From Nonomuraea jabiensis (GTDB taxonomy: Bacteria; Actinomycetota; Actinomycetes; Streptosporangiales; Streptosporangiaceae): a stretch of 64,000 nucleotides of DNA. Location of the stretch: the NCBI RefSeq assembly GCF_014204795.1, contig NZ_JACHMB010000001.1:11358501-11422500 (forward strand), given 5' to 3'. Positions 54,291 to 62,517 of this stretch are shown piece after piece. The notes beneath the pieces are model-generated. The model searched no databases. It was given only the letters and a program-made list of their open reading frames with translations, and had not been told where the DNA came from. Position 1 is the first letter of the stretch. Every line of letters starts with the position of its first letter. The translations under genes and the position numbers were made by a program.

Positions 54291-55657
54291 CGCCGCAGGA
54301 GATGGTCGAGAAGGCCCTGGAGCTCTCGGCGAACGACGACTGCGTGGTGCTGGTGGACGAGGAGTCCACGGCCAACCTGCGGTTCGCGGGCAACACGCTC
54401 ACCACCAACGGCGTCGCCCGCTCCGCCCGGCTGACCGTGATCTCGATCGCGGGGCAGGGCGTCGGGGTCGTGTCGCGGGCCGCCGTACGCGACGATCAGC
54501 TCGCGGACGTGGTGGCGGCGGCCGACGCGGCCGCGCGGGAGGCCCAGCCCGCCGAGGACGCCCGCGCCCTCGTCGAGGGCGTGCCGGAGTCGCCGCACTG
54601 GGGATCCGCCGTCGAGCCGACCGACATCGGGGTGTTCGAGGGGTTCGCGCCCGCGCTCGGCGACGCGTTCGCGGCGGCCGAGGCGGGTGGCAGGAAGCTG
54701 TACGGGTTCGCGGAGCACTCGCTGACCTCGACGTTCCTCGGCACGTCGGCGGGCCTGCGGCTGCGCCACGACCAGCCGACCGGGCGCCTGGAGCTCAACG
54801 CCAAGTCGGCCGACCTGAAGCGTTCGGCGTGGACGGGCGTGTCCACCGAGGACTTCACGGACGTGGACGTCGCGGCGCTCGACTCCTCGCTGGCGCAGCG
54901 GCTGGAGTGGGCCAAGACCCGGGTCGACCTGCCGGCCGGGCGCTACGAGACGCTGCTGCCGCCGAGCGCGGTGGCCGACCTGATGATCTACCTGTTCTGG
55001 TCGGCGGGGGCCAGGGACGCGCTCGACGGCCGCTCGGTGTTCTCCAAGCCCGGCGGCGGCACGCGGGTGGGCGAGCGGCTGGGCACGCTGCCCGTCACGC
55101 TGTCGAGCGACCCGTCGGCGCCGGGCATCGCGTGCGCGCCGTTCGTCACGGCGCACGCCTCCAGCCGGGAGAGCTCGGTCTTCGACAACGGGCTCCCGCT
55201 GGGGGCGACCGACTGGGTCAAGGACGGGACCCTGGAGGCGCTGCAGCAGACCCGCTACTCGGCGGAGCTGAGCGGCCTGCCGGTGACGCCCGGGATCGGC
55301 AACCTGATCATGTCGGGCCCCGAAGGCGGCCGGTCCATGGAGGAGATGATCGCCTCCACGGAGCACGGGCTCCTCGTCACCTGCCTGTGGTACATCCGCG
55401 AGGTCGACCCGCAGACGCTGCTGGTGACCGGGCTGACCCGGGACGGGGTCTACCTGGTCGAGCACGGGGAGGTCGTGGGCGAGGTGAACAACTTCCGCTT
55501 CAACGAGAGCCCGGTCGACCTGCTCGGGCGGTTGACGGAGGTGGGTGCCGGCGGGCGCACGCTGCCCCGGGAGTGGAGCGACTACTTCCAGCGCGCGATC
55601 ATGCCGGCGGTGCGGGTGCCGGACTTCAACATGTCCACGGTCAGCCAGGCCAGCTGA
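54287..55657 (+). CDS. tldE: TldE/PmbA-family protein
   Basis: Non-catalytic partner of TldD, 456 aa; it lacks the HExxxH motif and forms the other half of the heterodimer. The N-domain (CVVLVDEESTANLRFAGNTL) and the C-domain (FVTAHASSRESSVFDNGLPL, LIMSGPEGGRSMEEMI, GEVNNFRFNESPV) match the family. Start overlaps the tldD stop. No RiPP precursor gene is seen nearby, so a general proteolytic role is likely. Confidence 0.92.
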   Translation: MTPQEMVEKALELSANDDCVVLVDEESTANLRFAGNTLTTNGVARSARLTVISIAGQGVGVVSRAAVRDDQLADVVAAADAAAREAQPAEDARALVEGVPESPHWGSAVEPTDIGVFEGFAPALGDAFAAAEAGGRKLYGFAEHSLTSTFLGTSAGLRLRHDQPTGRLELNAKSADLKRSAWTGVSTEDFTDVDVAALDSSLAQRLEWAKTRVDLPAGRYETLLPPSAVADLMIYLFWSAGARDALDGRSVFSKPGGGTRVGERLGTLPVTLSSDPSAPGIACAPFVTAHASSRESSVFDNGLPLGATDWVKDGTLEALQQTRYSAELSGLPVTPGIGNLIMSGPEGGRSMEEMIASTEHGLLVTCLWYIREVDPQTLLVTGLTRDGVYLVEHGEVVGEVNNFRFNESPVDLLGRLTEVGAGGRTLPREWSDYFQRAIMPAVRVPDFNMSTVSQAS

Positions 55658-55667
55658 CCCTCCCGGC

Positions 55668-55692
55668 GGCCGCGCCCGTCCCGGGCGCGGCC
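55668..55692. terminator. Terminator between convergent tldE and phosphatase genes
   Basis: GGCCGCGCCCG pairs perfectly with CGGGCGCGGCC around a 3-base loop, between the two convergent stop codons (55657 and 55700). Confidence 0.75.
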
Positions 55693-55699
55693 CCCTTGG

Positions 55700-56257
55700 T
55701 CAGCGGGGGCCCAGGAGGGCGCCGAGGGCGTGGCTGAGCGCCTCGCCGAGGGTCTTGGTGCACGTCTCGTAGCCTTCGTACGGGCCCCCGTACGGGTCGT
55801 ACACCTCGGGCGCCCGCCGCGCGTCGCGCCGTTCGGCGGCCGACTCGACGATCGCCCGCGCCCGCTCGGCCGTGTCCGAGCGGTAGCGGCGGTGCCCCGC
55901 CCCGGCCGCCAGCTCGGCGAACTCCGGCAGCGTGAACGTCCTGCGCTCCGCCTCAGGGGCGATCCCGACGGCCACGGCCCGGTGCCCGGCCTCCATCGTC
56001 AGCAGCAGATCGGCCGACCTGACCAGGTCGAGGTCGAGCATCCGGGCACGGTGCGCCCGGCCGTCCAGGCCCAGCCGGTCGAGGGCCGTGATCGCGTGGG
56101 GGGCCATCGGCCGGCCGACCAGCGCGCGAACCCCCGCGCTCCCCGTCGCCACGGGCAGGTGCGCGGAGTTGAGCATCGCCTCGGCGATCACCTGCGCCAT
56201 GGCGGAACGGCAGATGTTCGCCGTGCACACCAGCAGGATCCGGAACTCAACACTCAC
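55700..56257 (-). CDS. Low-molecular-weight protein-tyrosine phosphatase
   Basis: A 185-aa cytoplasmic phosphatase. The P-loop CTANICRS (C-x5-R) is near the N-terminus and the general-acid loop is VYDPYGGPYEGYE. In actinobacteria such enzymes dephosphorylate tyrosine kinases or secreted targets. GTG at 56257 is the start; TTG at 56266 would add three residues. Convergent with tldE. No partner kinase is adjacent. Confidence 0.92.
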   Translation of the reverse strand: MSVEFRILLVCTANICRSAMAQVIAEAMLNSAHLPVATGSAGVRALVGRPMAPHAITALDRLGLDGRAHRARMLDLDLVRSADLLLTMEAGHRAVAVGIAPEAERRTFTLPEFAELAAGAGHRRYRSDTAERARAIVESAAERRDARRAPEVYDPYGGPYEGYETCTKTLGEALSHALGALLGPR

Positions 56258-56434
56258 ACCGGCCAATCTAACCTCCCGCCCCGGGCGAGGGGCGGGGGGA
56301 CGGCTCTCCGATCCGCCGGCCGGCTCCCGCCTCCCCGGGGCCCGCGCGGCCGCCTGCGGCCGTCAGAGAGCCGTACGCGGCCCGCGAGGCGTCCCCGAGG
56401 TCGGGCGTCCCCCGGGGGTCAGGCGTCCCCGAGG

Positions 56435-56647
56435 TCAGGCGTCTTCGAGGCGGAAGCCCACCTTCATGCCGACCTGGAAGTGCGCGACCTCTCCCGCGTC
56501 GAGATATCCGCGGATCTCCGTCACCTCGAACCAGTCGAGGTGACGCAGCGTCTGCGAGGCCCGCCTGATGCCGTTGCGGATGGCCTCGTCGACGCTCTCC
56601 CCCGACGTTCCGACGATCTCGGTCACCCGGTACGTTCGATCCGTCAT
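56435..56647 (-). CDS. Dodecin family protein
   Basis: Small flavin-binding storage protein of 70 aa that assembles as a dodecamer. Sequence TYRVTEIVGTSGESVDEAIR, then LDWFEVTEIRGYL and VAHFQVGMKVGFRLED fits the family end to end. The Trp in LDWFEV stacks on flavin in relatives. ATG at 56647; SD GGAGGAG. Single gene, divergent from DUF3099. Confidence 0.94.
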   Translation of the reverse strand: MTDRTYRVTEIVGTSGESVDEAIRNGIRRASQTLRHLDWFEVTEIRGYLDAGEVAHFQVGMKVGFRLEDA

Positions 56648-56745
56648 CTCCGCTCCTCCTTACTCAAAGGCCATGATCGCATGACCCCTGTTCCCGCGCC
56701 GGGGCGCTGTCGCCCCCGGCCTGTTCCAGGTCTACGGTGGAAGAT

Positions 56746-57060
56746 ATGAAGGGGTCGCGCAGGAGACCAGACGTCCATCAGGTCACGGACGCCAAGCCGT
56801 CGCTGACGGACGACATCCGCAAGCGCGAGATCGGCTACCTCATCAAGATGGGCATCCGGACGATCTGCCTGATCCTGGCGGTCGTGGTGCCGGTGCCGTG
56901 GCCGTACCGGCTGCTGTTCATCGGCGCGGCAGTCTTTTTGCCATACATAGCCGTAATCGGGGCCAATGAGAGAGGGAAGGCTGCCCCTCCGCCTACCTTT
57001 GACACCCCTGAAGCTAACCAAACCGAGATACCGCTGCATCGACGCGAGATCGGGTCGTGA
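56746..57060 (+). CDS. DUF3099 small membrane protein
   Basis: A 104-aa actinobacterial protein: N-terminal VHQVTDAKPSLTDDIRKREI, two hydrophobic segments (about 33-50 and 53-73, GIRTICLILAVVVPVPWPYR) and a polar tail. DUF3099 function unknown. ATG at 56746 follows GGTGGAAG; a GTG at 56737 is also in frame. It is followed at once by the C-rich-loop RNA. Confidence 0.85.
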   Translation: MKGSRRRPDVHQVTDAKPSLTDDIRKREIGYLIKMGIRTICLILAVVVPVPWPYRLLFIGAAVFLPYIAVIGANERGKAAPPPTFDTPEANQTEIPLHRREIGS

Positions 57061-57067
57061 CTAAGTC

Positions 57068-57099
57068 TTGACGCATCCCACGGGTTGTAGGTGTACGCT
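57068..57099 (+). promoter_or_regulatory. Possible promoter of the C-rich-loop RNA
   Basis: TTGACG at 57068-57073 is a good -35 element. The best -10-like hexamer, TACGCT at 57094-57099, lies 20 bases on, which is long, so the -10 is uncertain. A start just after it would fall at the base of the first stem-loop. Confidence 0.4.
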
Positions 57100-57106
57100 T
57101 TAGGCA

Positions 57107-57213
57107 AGCGCTCCGGTCCCCCGTCGGAGTGCTGGTGCCGGCGTTCCGGGCCCCCGTCGGAACGCCGATGACGCGACGCCGGGTGGTTTGCCCCCGTAAC
57201 CACCCGGCGTCGC
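57107..57213 (+). ncRNA. 6C-like C-rich-loop small RNA (three stem-loops)
   Basis: Three stem-loops follow each other, each with a 9-base loop ending in CCCCCGT: GTCCCCCGT (stem 57107-57133, 9 pairs, one G-U), GGCCCCCGT (stem 57139-57167, 10 pairs) and TGCCCCCGT (stem 57173-57213, 16 perfect pairs). The last stem could also be the terminator. The known 6C RNA of actinobacteria has two such C-rich-loop hairpins and, in mycobacteria, pairs through the loops with G-rich ribosome-binding sites. Membership in the 6C family is inferred from loops and taxon, not from a covariance model. Confidence 0.75.
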
Positions 57214-57363
57214 CCTTTCCCGGAACTTTTTGATCAGTCGGCGACGCCGGCCGCAGTCGGATAGGGCCGCTTTCCCGAAACCGTTTGCACTCCCTCCCGC
57301 CTCGTTATTCACAGGAAATCTTCAGGCGGGAGGGCGGCTTGACTTCAAGAGTTCGTTCGAGTC

Positions 57364-58599
57364 TCAGCGGTCTGTCAGCGTCTCGGTTGTGGCCTGTCCC
57401 CAGTTCTTCGCCAATGTGATCAGTTTCGCCACCGCGTCGTCGGGGGCGGTCCCGGCGCCCTGAGCGAGACCGAGCAGGTACGCCGTCAGGGGCGCGGCCG
57501 GTCTGGCCACGCCGTGGGCGACCTCCTTGGTGAGGTCGAGGATCAGGTCGCGGTCCACGGTGGCCGGGTCGATGCCCAGCTCCTTGCAGGCCAGGGCAGT
57601 CCATTCGTTGAGCACGTTCATACGAGCCTCCTCCAGGTCGTCCATTGTGTCGCAGTCGAACCACGGCCTTCCCGGCAACGCCAGCCGCACGGCCGTGAGG
57701 GGGCCGAGCAGGCCCTTGAGCGAGCGGCCCGGGTAGGCGGCCAGGGCCCGCCTGAGCCGAGCCGTCGGCCACACCCCGGCCAGCCACTGCTCCCGCCCGC
57801 CGTCATCCACCATCACCACCCCACCGACCGGGCCCTCCTCGGGGCCCGGTTCTCGGGCATCTCCGGACGTGGGCAGCACGGCGCCTCCCGACGCCGCCCC
57901 TGCGCCATCACGAGGCATCGGCGGCGGCGTGGCGTCCTGAGACATCGAGCGCGCGACGTCCTGAGGCATCGGGCGCGCGACGTCCTGAGGCATTGGGCGC
58001 GCGACGTCCTGAGGCATCGGCCGCGACGCTTGGCTGGGCGTCGACGGCTCTGTGGCGCTCTCGGACGTTGCCCGCGTCGCGTTCCCGGATGACGGCTCCA
58101 CGACGTTGCCGGGTGTCGGGCCCGGGACGCCACCGGACGCCGGGCGCGCCGTCTCACCGGACGTCGAGCGCACGGTGCCGGCGGTGGTGCCGGGTGGCTG
58201 CGTTGTGGCGGCGTTCAGGAGGGACGTGACGTGGCGGGCGGTGATGAACGGCAGGTCGCCCGCGAGCAGGACCACCCACGGGGCGGTGACCTCGTTCAGT
58301 CCTGCCGCCAGAGCCGGGACGGGGCCGCTTCTCGGCGGGTCCTCGCGGACGAACACCACTGCGGGGATCGGCCGCTCGGGGCCGACGACGATCGTCGTAC
58401 GGGCGTCCGCGACCGCCGCCACCACGTGCTCGACCAGGGACCTGCCGCCCACGGTGAGACCGGGTTTGTCCGCCCCGCCGAGCCGGCGGGCCTCTCCCCC
58501 GGCCAGGATCACCGCGTCGAAAGCCACCCGACCCGGACGCTCGGCCGAGGGCGCCACGTGGAAAGCCACCTGACCCGGGCGCTCGGCCGAGGACGCCAC
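57364..58599 (-). CDS. MobA-like nucleotidyltransferase with DUF6457 tail and repeat insertion
   Basis: A 411-aa frame. The nucleotidyltransferase core begins VAFDAVILAGGEARRLGGADK (about 25-45), with VVLLAGDLPFITARHVTSLL and, after an interruption, LPGRPWFDCDTMDDLEEAR. The interruption (about residues 129-258) is a low-complexity Ser/Thr/Pro/Gly region that includes three RPMPQDVA copies. The C-terminal 85 residues (NVLNEWTALACKELGIDPAT) resemble DUF6457. It would attach GMP or CMP to molybdopterin. The N-terminal 42 bases are tandemly duplicated. It starts 4 bases after moaA and is in the same operon. Confidence 0.82.
   Translation of the reverse strand: MASSAERPGQVAFHVAPSAERPGRVAFDAVILAGGEARRLGGADKPGLTVGGRSLVEHVVAAVADARTTIVVGPERPIPAVVFVREDPPRSGPVPALAAGLNEVTAPWVVLLAGDLPFITARHVTSLLNAATTQPPGTTAGTVRSTSGETARPASGGVPGPTPGNVVEPSSGNATRATSESATEPSTPSQASRPMPQDVARPMPQDVARPMPQDVARSMSQDATPPPMPRDGAGAASGGAVLPTSGDAREPGPEEGPVGGVVMVDDGGREQWLAGVWPTARLRRALAAYPGRSLKGLLGPLTAVRLALPGRPWFDCDTMDDLEEARMNVLNEWTALACKELGIDPATVDRDLILDLTKEVAHGVARPAAPLTAYLLGLAQGAGTAPDDAVAKLITLAKNWGQATTETLTDR
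57945..58022. repeat. 24-bp in-frame tandem repeat inside the mobA-like gene
   Basis: Three to four copies of a 24-base unit containing GCGCGACGTCCTGAGGCAT encode RPMPQDVA, RPMPQDVA, RPMPQDVA and a diverged RSMSQDAT. The frame is kept. Confidence 0.85.
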
Positions 58600-58603
58600 G
58601 TCG

Positions 58604-59593
58604 TCAGCCGCCGATGGCGGACATCGGCCGGGCCGGCTGGAGGAAGGACGGGTCGTCGATGCCGTGGCCGGCGCGCTTGCGTGCCACGGCGGCGACCCAG
58701 CGTTCGGCCAGTTCCTCGTCGGAGGCCCCCGCGCGCATGCGCGTCTTCAGGTCGGACTCCTCCGTCGCGAAGAGGCAGTTGCGTACCTGGCCGTCGGCGG
58801 TGAGCCGGACCCGGTCGCAGGACCCGCAGAACGGGCGCGTCACCGACCCGATCACCCCGACCCGGGCGGGCCCCCCGTCCACGAGGAACCGCTCGGCCGG
58901 TGCGCTGCCGCGCTCCTCGATGTCGTCCACCGTGAGGTCGAACGCGCTCGACAACCGGTCGAGGATCTCGTCGGCGGTGACCATGCCCTCGCGGGTCCAG
59001 CCGTGCTGGGCGTCGAGGGGCATCTGCTCGATGAAGCGCAGCTCGTAGCCCTGGTCGAGGCACCACCGCAGCAGCGGTACGGCCTCGTGGTCGTTCAGGT
59101 CGCGCATGAGGACCGCGTTGACCTTGACGGGACGCAGGCCCGCCTCGTCGGCGGCGGCCAGGCCGGCGATCACGTCCGCGTGCCTGTCCCTGTAGGCCAG
59201 CCGCTTGAACGTGTCGGGGTCGAGCGTGTCGAGCGAGACGTTGACCCGGTCGAGCCCGGCGGCGGCCAGCGGCTCGGCCAGCCGGGCCAGCCCGATGCCG
59301 TTGGTGGTCAGCGAGATCTGCGGCCTGGGGGTCAGGGCGGCGGTACGGGCGACGATGTCGACCAGCTCGCGCCTGATGAGGGGTTCGCCGCCGGTGTAGC
59401 GGACCTCGGTGATGCCCAGGCGTTCGACGCCTATGGTCACGAGGCGGACGATCTCGTCGGCGGTGAGGAGCTGCGCGTTGGGGAGCCAGTCGAGGCCTTC
59501 GGGAGGCATGCAGTACGTACAGCGCAGGTTGCACTTGTCCGTGAGGGACACCCGCAGATCCGTCGCCACCCGTCCGAACGAGTCTCGCAACAT
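58604..59593 (-). CDS. moaA: GTP 3',8-cyclase MoaA
   Basis: Radical SAM enzyme for the first step of molybdenum-cofactor synthesis, 329 aa. The N-terminal 4Fe-4S motif is CNLRCTYC (C-x3-C-x2-C) with MPPEGLDWL after it; the C-terminal cluster region is FCGSCDRVRLTADGQVRNC. The end is GG, as required for activation in the family (SAIGG). It is followed by the MobA-like gene. No moaC, moaE or molybdoenzyme gene is in view. Confidence 0.96.
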   Translation of the reverse strand: MLRDSFGRVATDLRVSLTDKCNLRCTYCMPPEGLDWLPNAQLLTADEIVRLVTIGVERLGITEVRYTGGEPLIRRELVDIVARTAALTPRPQISLTTNGIGLARLAEPLAAAGLDRVNVSLDTLDPDTFKRLAYRDRHADVIAGLAAADEAGLRPVKVNAVLMRDLNDHEAVPLLRWCLDQGYELRFIEQMPLDAQHGWTREGMVTADEILDRLSSAFDLTVDDIEERGSAPAERFLVDGGPARVGVIGSVTRPFCGSCDRVRLTADGQVRNCLFATEESDLKTRMRAGASDEELAERWVAAVARKRAGHGIDDPSFLQPARPMSAIGG

Positions 59594-59760
59594 GGGGCGT
59601 CACCTCCTGTTCGTTCGCCAGAGGGCCAGACTACGACGCCTGTCGGGCGGCGCTCAAAACCACTCGTTCACCACACGACAACACTTTGCGCCCTAGATCG
59701 ATTCCACACGAACAGGCCAGAGGTACGTGAAACGCCGCACGCGGTCGGCGTCAGGGGTGT

Positions 59761-60129
59761 TCAGCCCGCCGCCTCGTACCAGGCCTCGCGGGCGTGCATC
59801 AGTTCGGCCAGGTGGTTTCTCGCCCACTCGCAGCCCGCGTTCATGGGTTCGATGAGGCTGCGGCCGAGGTCGGTCAGCTCGTACTCGACGCGCGGCGGGA
59901 TCTCCTCGTACGCGGTGCGGGTGAGGAAGCCGTCGCGCTCCATGGCACGCAGGGACTCGGTGAGGACCTTCGGGGTGATGCCGCGCAGCGTGACCTCGAG
60001 TTCCTTGAAACGGCGCGGGCCCGATTCCAGGCAACGGATGAGCTTCGCGGTCCACTTGTCGCCGATGCGGATCGGCGCGACTACCGGAGGGCATCCGGTG
60101 AACATGTCCGGATCGAGTGGCTCGGCCAT
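59761..60129 (-). CDS. HxlR-family transcriptional regulator
   Basis: A 122-aa winged-helix regulator. CPPVVAPIRIGDKWTAKLIR (Cys13 of the family), GPRRFKELEVTLRGITPKVL and FLTRTAYEEIPPRVEYELT are hallmarks. The Cys can sense redox or electrophile stress in relatives. Its ATG at 60129 is divergent from the NAD(P)-binding gene at 60235, the usual target arrangement. The intergenic TATCG...CGATA pair (60148-60167) is a weak operator candidate. Confidence 0.93.
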   Translation of the reverse strand: MAEPLDPDMFTGCPPVVAPIRIGDKWTAKLIRCLESGPRRFKELEVTLRGITPKVLTESLRAMERDGFLTRTAYEEIPPRVEYELTDLGRSLIEPMNAGCEWARNHLAELMHAREAWYEAAG

Positions 60130-60234
60130 GCCGACATCGTAGGTAACTATCGTTGCGGAAAGCGATATCTCGCCCTTTACCGTCTCCGCTGAGTGGCCGG
60201 GGAGACCGGCCCAGGCAGAAGGGGTGTGGTGAGG

Positions 60235-61017
60235 GTGAGCAAGATCGTGGTGTTCGGCGCCGGTGGGCGGGCCGGGGTGCGGGTGGTCGCGGAGGCGGTC
60301 GGGCGGGGGCACGAGGTGACGGCCGTCGTTCGGGATCCCGGGAAGTACGCGGGGGTGTGGGGTTCTCCCGGGACGGGTTCCTCTGGGGCGGGATCGTCCG
60401 GGACGGGATCGTCCGGGACGGAGCCCTCCGGGGCGGGATCCTCCGGGGCGGGATCCTCCGGGGCGGGATCCTCCGGGGCGGGATCCTCCGGGGCGGGGTC
60501 CTCCGGGGCGGGGGTGCGGGTGGTGGCCGGGGATGTCACCGACCTTGCCAGCGTGGCGGAGGTCGCGGCGGGGCATGACGCGGCCGTTCAGGTGGCGGCT
60601 CGGCTGGACGTGTCGTCGGAGGAGTTCTACACGGCGGCGGCCCGGGCGCTGGTCGGCGGGCTGGGGCAGGCCGGGGTGTCCCGGCTGGTGGCGGTCGGGA
60701 TCGGGACCCTGCTGGAGGTCTCGCCCGGGGTTCGGCTCGTGGACACGCCGGACTTCCCGGCGGAGGCGCGGGCGTTCTCGCTGGGGCATGCGGCGGAGTT
60801 GGAGGTGTTCGAGAAGTCGAGGCTGGACTGGGTGGTGCTCGCGCCGCCGCCTGTGCTCCTCGATGAGTCGGCGTCCCGGACCGGGCGTTATCGGATCGGG
60901 GGTGGAGAGGTGCCGGCGTTGGAGCCCGTGTTCTCGTTCGCGGATCTCGGGGTGGCGGTGGTGGACGAGGTCGAGCGGCCCCGGCACCACCGCGTCCAGG
61001 TTGCCGTGTCGTATTAG
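60235..61017 (+). CDS. NAD(P)-binding oxidoreductase (NmrA/SDR-like) with GSSGA repeat insertion
   Basis: A 260-aa Rossmann protein. SKIVVFGAGGRAGVRVVAEA binds the dinucleotide, and VRVVAGDVTDLASVAEVAAG and HDAAVQVAARLDVSSEEFYT follow. Between them lies a 50-residue run built of GSSGA-type pentads, encoded by ten 15-base repeats, in the loop before VRVVAGDV. The rest of the family fold is intact through DWVVLAPPPVLLDE, so the protein is probably still made. GTG at 60235 (AAGGGG upstream) is chosen; GTG at 60229 is possible. Divergent from the HxlR gene. Confidence 0.85.
   Translation: MSKIVVFGAGGRAGVRVVAEAVGRGHEVTAVVRDPGKYAGVWGSPGTGSSGAGSSGTGSSGTEPSGAGSSGAGSSGAGSSGAGSSGAGSSGAGVRVVAGDVTDLASVAEVAAGHDAAVQVAARLDVSSEEFYTAAARALVGGLGQAGVSRLVAVGIGTLLEVSPGVRLVDTPDFPAEARAFSLGHAAELEVFEKSRLDWVVLAPPPVLLDESASRTGRYRIGGGEVPALEPVFSFADLGVAVVDEVERPRHHRVQVAVSY
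60361..60510 (+). repeat. 15-bp coding minisatellite (10 copies)
   Basis: Ten consecutive 15-base units, several exactly GGATCCTCCGGGGCG, encode (G/E)(S/P)(S/P)G(A/T). The repeat preserves the reading frame of the surrounding oxidoreductase gene. Confidence 0.95.
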
Positions 61018-61199
61018 GCGCCGCCGGTTGCCGTGCTCCCGGAACGTCTTCACCGCGCCACCGCCTTCGTAACGCGCCGGGGAGCGCGCAGGGTGGTAGG
61101 GCGTTCTGGGGAAGCACAAGCGATGGAACGCCCTGGGGCCGTGAGCCGCGTGGCGCGTGGGGCAAGCTCTCGGGCGTACGGCGCGCTGGGCGTAGGCGC

Positions 61200-61690
61200 G
61201 CCAAGCGGATGCTGCACGAGCGCGGGCGCATGGGGCCGGGCTGCGAGCGGCCGGGGGCGATCTGCGCGGGGGCGGCCTGCGCGGGGGCGACCTACGCAGG
61301 GACGACCTGGAGGGCGGGCTGCGAGGGGGCCTGGGCAGGGCCGTGCTGGAGGGGGCCGCGGTGCACGGGGCGCGGCGCACGTGCCGGGCTGCGCGAGGCG
61401 GCGGCGGGCACCGCGAGCCGACCTACGCGGGCCGGGCCCCGCGGGGGCGGCCTTGGCGAGGCGGGCTGCGAAGGGCGGCCTGGGCACGGCCGTGCCGGAG
61501 GCTCGTGCTGCACGGGGCGCGGCGCACACGGCCGCCCTACGCAGGCAGCCTGGGCGAAGCGGCCTGCGCGGGAGCGGCCTGCGCGGGAGCGGCCTGCAGG
61601 GCCGGGCTGGAGGAGGCCGGGCTGCACGGGGCGCGACGCACGTGCCGGGCTGCGCGAGGCGGGGGCGATCTGCGCGGGGCGACCTAAGCG
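61200..61690 (+). pseudogene. Decayed pentapeptide-repeat protein region
   Basis: The G-rich stretch cannot be read in one frame, but in each frame short runs of pentapeptide-type repeats appear: DLRGGGLRGGDLRRDDLEGG and VLEGAAVHGARR in one, AGLEEAGLHGARRT in another. A long unit with CACGGGGCGCGGCGCACGTG recurs at about 61358 and, with changes, at 61514 and 61622. The pattern A(D/N)LxG in shifting frames suggests a former pentapeptide-repeat gene broken by indels. The rest of 61018-61876 holds no gene. Confidence 0.5.
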
Positions 61691-61876
61691 GGGCTGCACC
61701 GAGCGGCCTGCGCCGGGCCGTGCTGCTCGGGGCGGGTTACGCGGGTGGTCGGGGTGGGGGGCGCGGCCGGGGTGTGAGGGCTTGGGGTGGAGCGAGGTGG
61801 GGCGGGGGGAGCGGTGTTGGGAAAGGATGGGAATGGGAAACGCCCGGCCGGGAGGGGCCGGGCGTTTCGGGGTGGG

Positions 61877-62365
61877 TCAGCGGCGGCCGACGACCTTGAC
61901 CCAGTCCTTGCCCTCCGCCGGGGAGAGCCAGCGGGAGCCCTCGAAGACCGCGCGCCACGTACCCGACGTGCGGGCCGGGACCCGCGTCGAGAAGTAGCCC
62001 TTGCCGCTGGTCCTGACGGTCTCCACGTACTCCCAGCGGCCGCTGCCGTCAGGCTGGAAGAGGATCACGATCCGCTTCGCGGCCAGGCGGTGCCAGCGCT
62101 CCGAGTCCTTGCAGTAGTCGGCGTGGTGCACCGAGACGAAGCCGTTGATGTAGTCCTCGTCGCACTGCACGGAGAGCTTGCCCTCGAGCGTGATGGGCCG
62201 GCCCCGCCATGCGGGCTCGGGGTTCGCGTCGAACTGCAGGCTCGTGTAGCCCGCGACATCCGGGTCCAGGCCCGGATCCGGGTCCGCGAGGGCGGGCGAG
62301 GCGGCGGTCGCCACCATCGTCGCGCCCAGGGCGGCAGCCGCCAGGCCGGCGGCTAGACGTCGCAT
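61877..62365 (-). CDS. Secreted protein with a C-terminal bacterial immunoglobulin-like domain
   Basis: A 162-aa exported protein. Signal peptide about 1-27 (RLAAGLAAAALGATMVATAA, cleavage after ALA). Mature part: FDANPEPAWRGRPITLEGKL, paired Cys in SVQCDEDY and HADYCKDS, then RIVILFQPDGSGRWEYVETV and YFSTRVPARTSGTWRAVFEG. The last 80 residues resemble the C-terminus of the next protein (62518). ATG at 62365. Function unknown. Confidence 0.82.
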   Translation of the reverse strand: MRRLAAGLAAAALGATMVATAASPALADPDPGLDPDVAGYTSLQFDANPEPAWRGRPITLEGKLSVQCDEDYINGFVSVHHADYCKDSERWHRLAAKRIVILFQPDGSGRWEYVETVRTSGKGYFSTRVPARTSGTWRAVFEGSRWLSPAEGKDWVKVVGRR

Positions 62366-62517
62366 CTTCAAAATCGGATTCCTTCCCCGTCTCGAACGCG
62401 GCCCCAAGACGGGGCCACGTCAAAGCCAATGACGCGTAAGGGTAAGGAAAAGTTGGAGTAAAGCCGATCACAATTCGGCAACGGCGGTTTAAGGCCGTGC
62501 TATAGGCATATTTTCGG

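Noticed and set aside
52794..55657. TldD/TldE as part of a RiPP (microcin-like) cluster
   Set aside because: No precursor peptide, cyclodehydratase or exporter gene nearby; the neighbours are fab genes and a phosphatase.
59594..59760. Molybdenum-cofactor riboswitch upstream of moaA
   Set aside because: No recognisable long stem arrangement of the Moco motif in the minus-strand leader.
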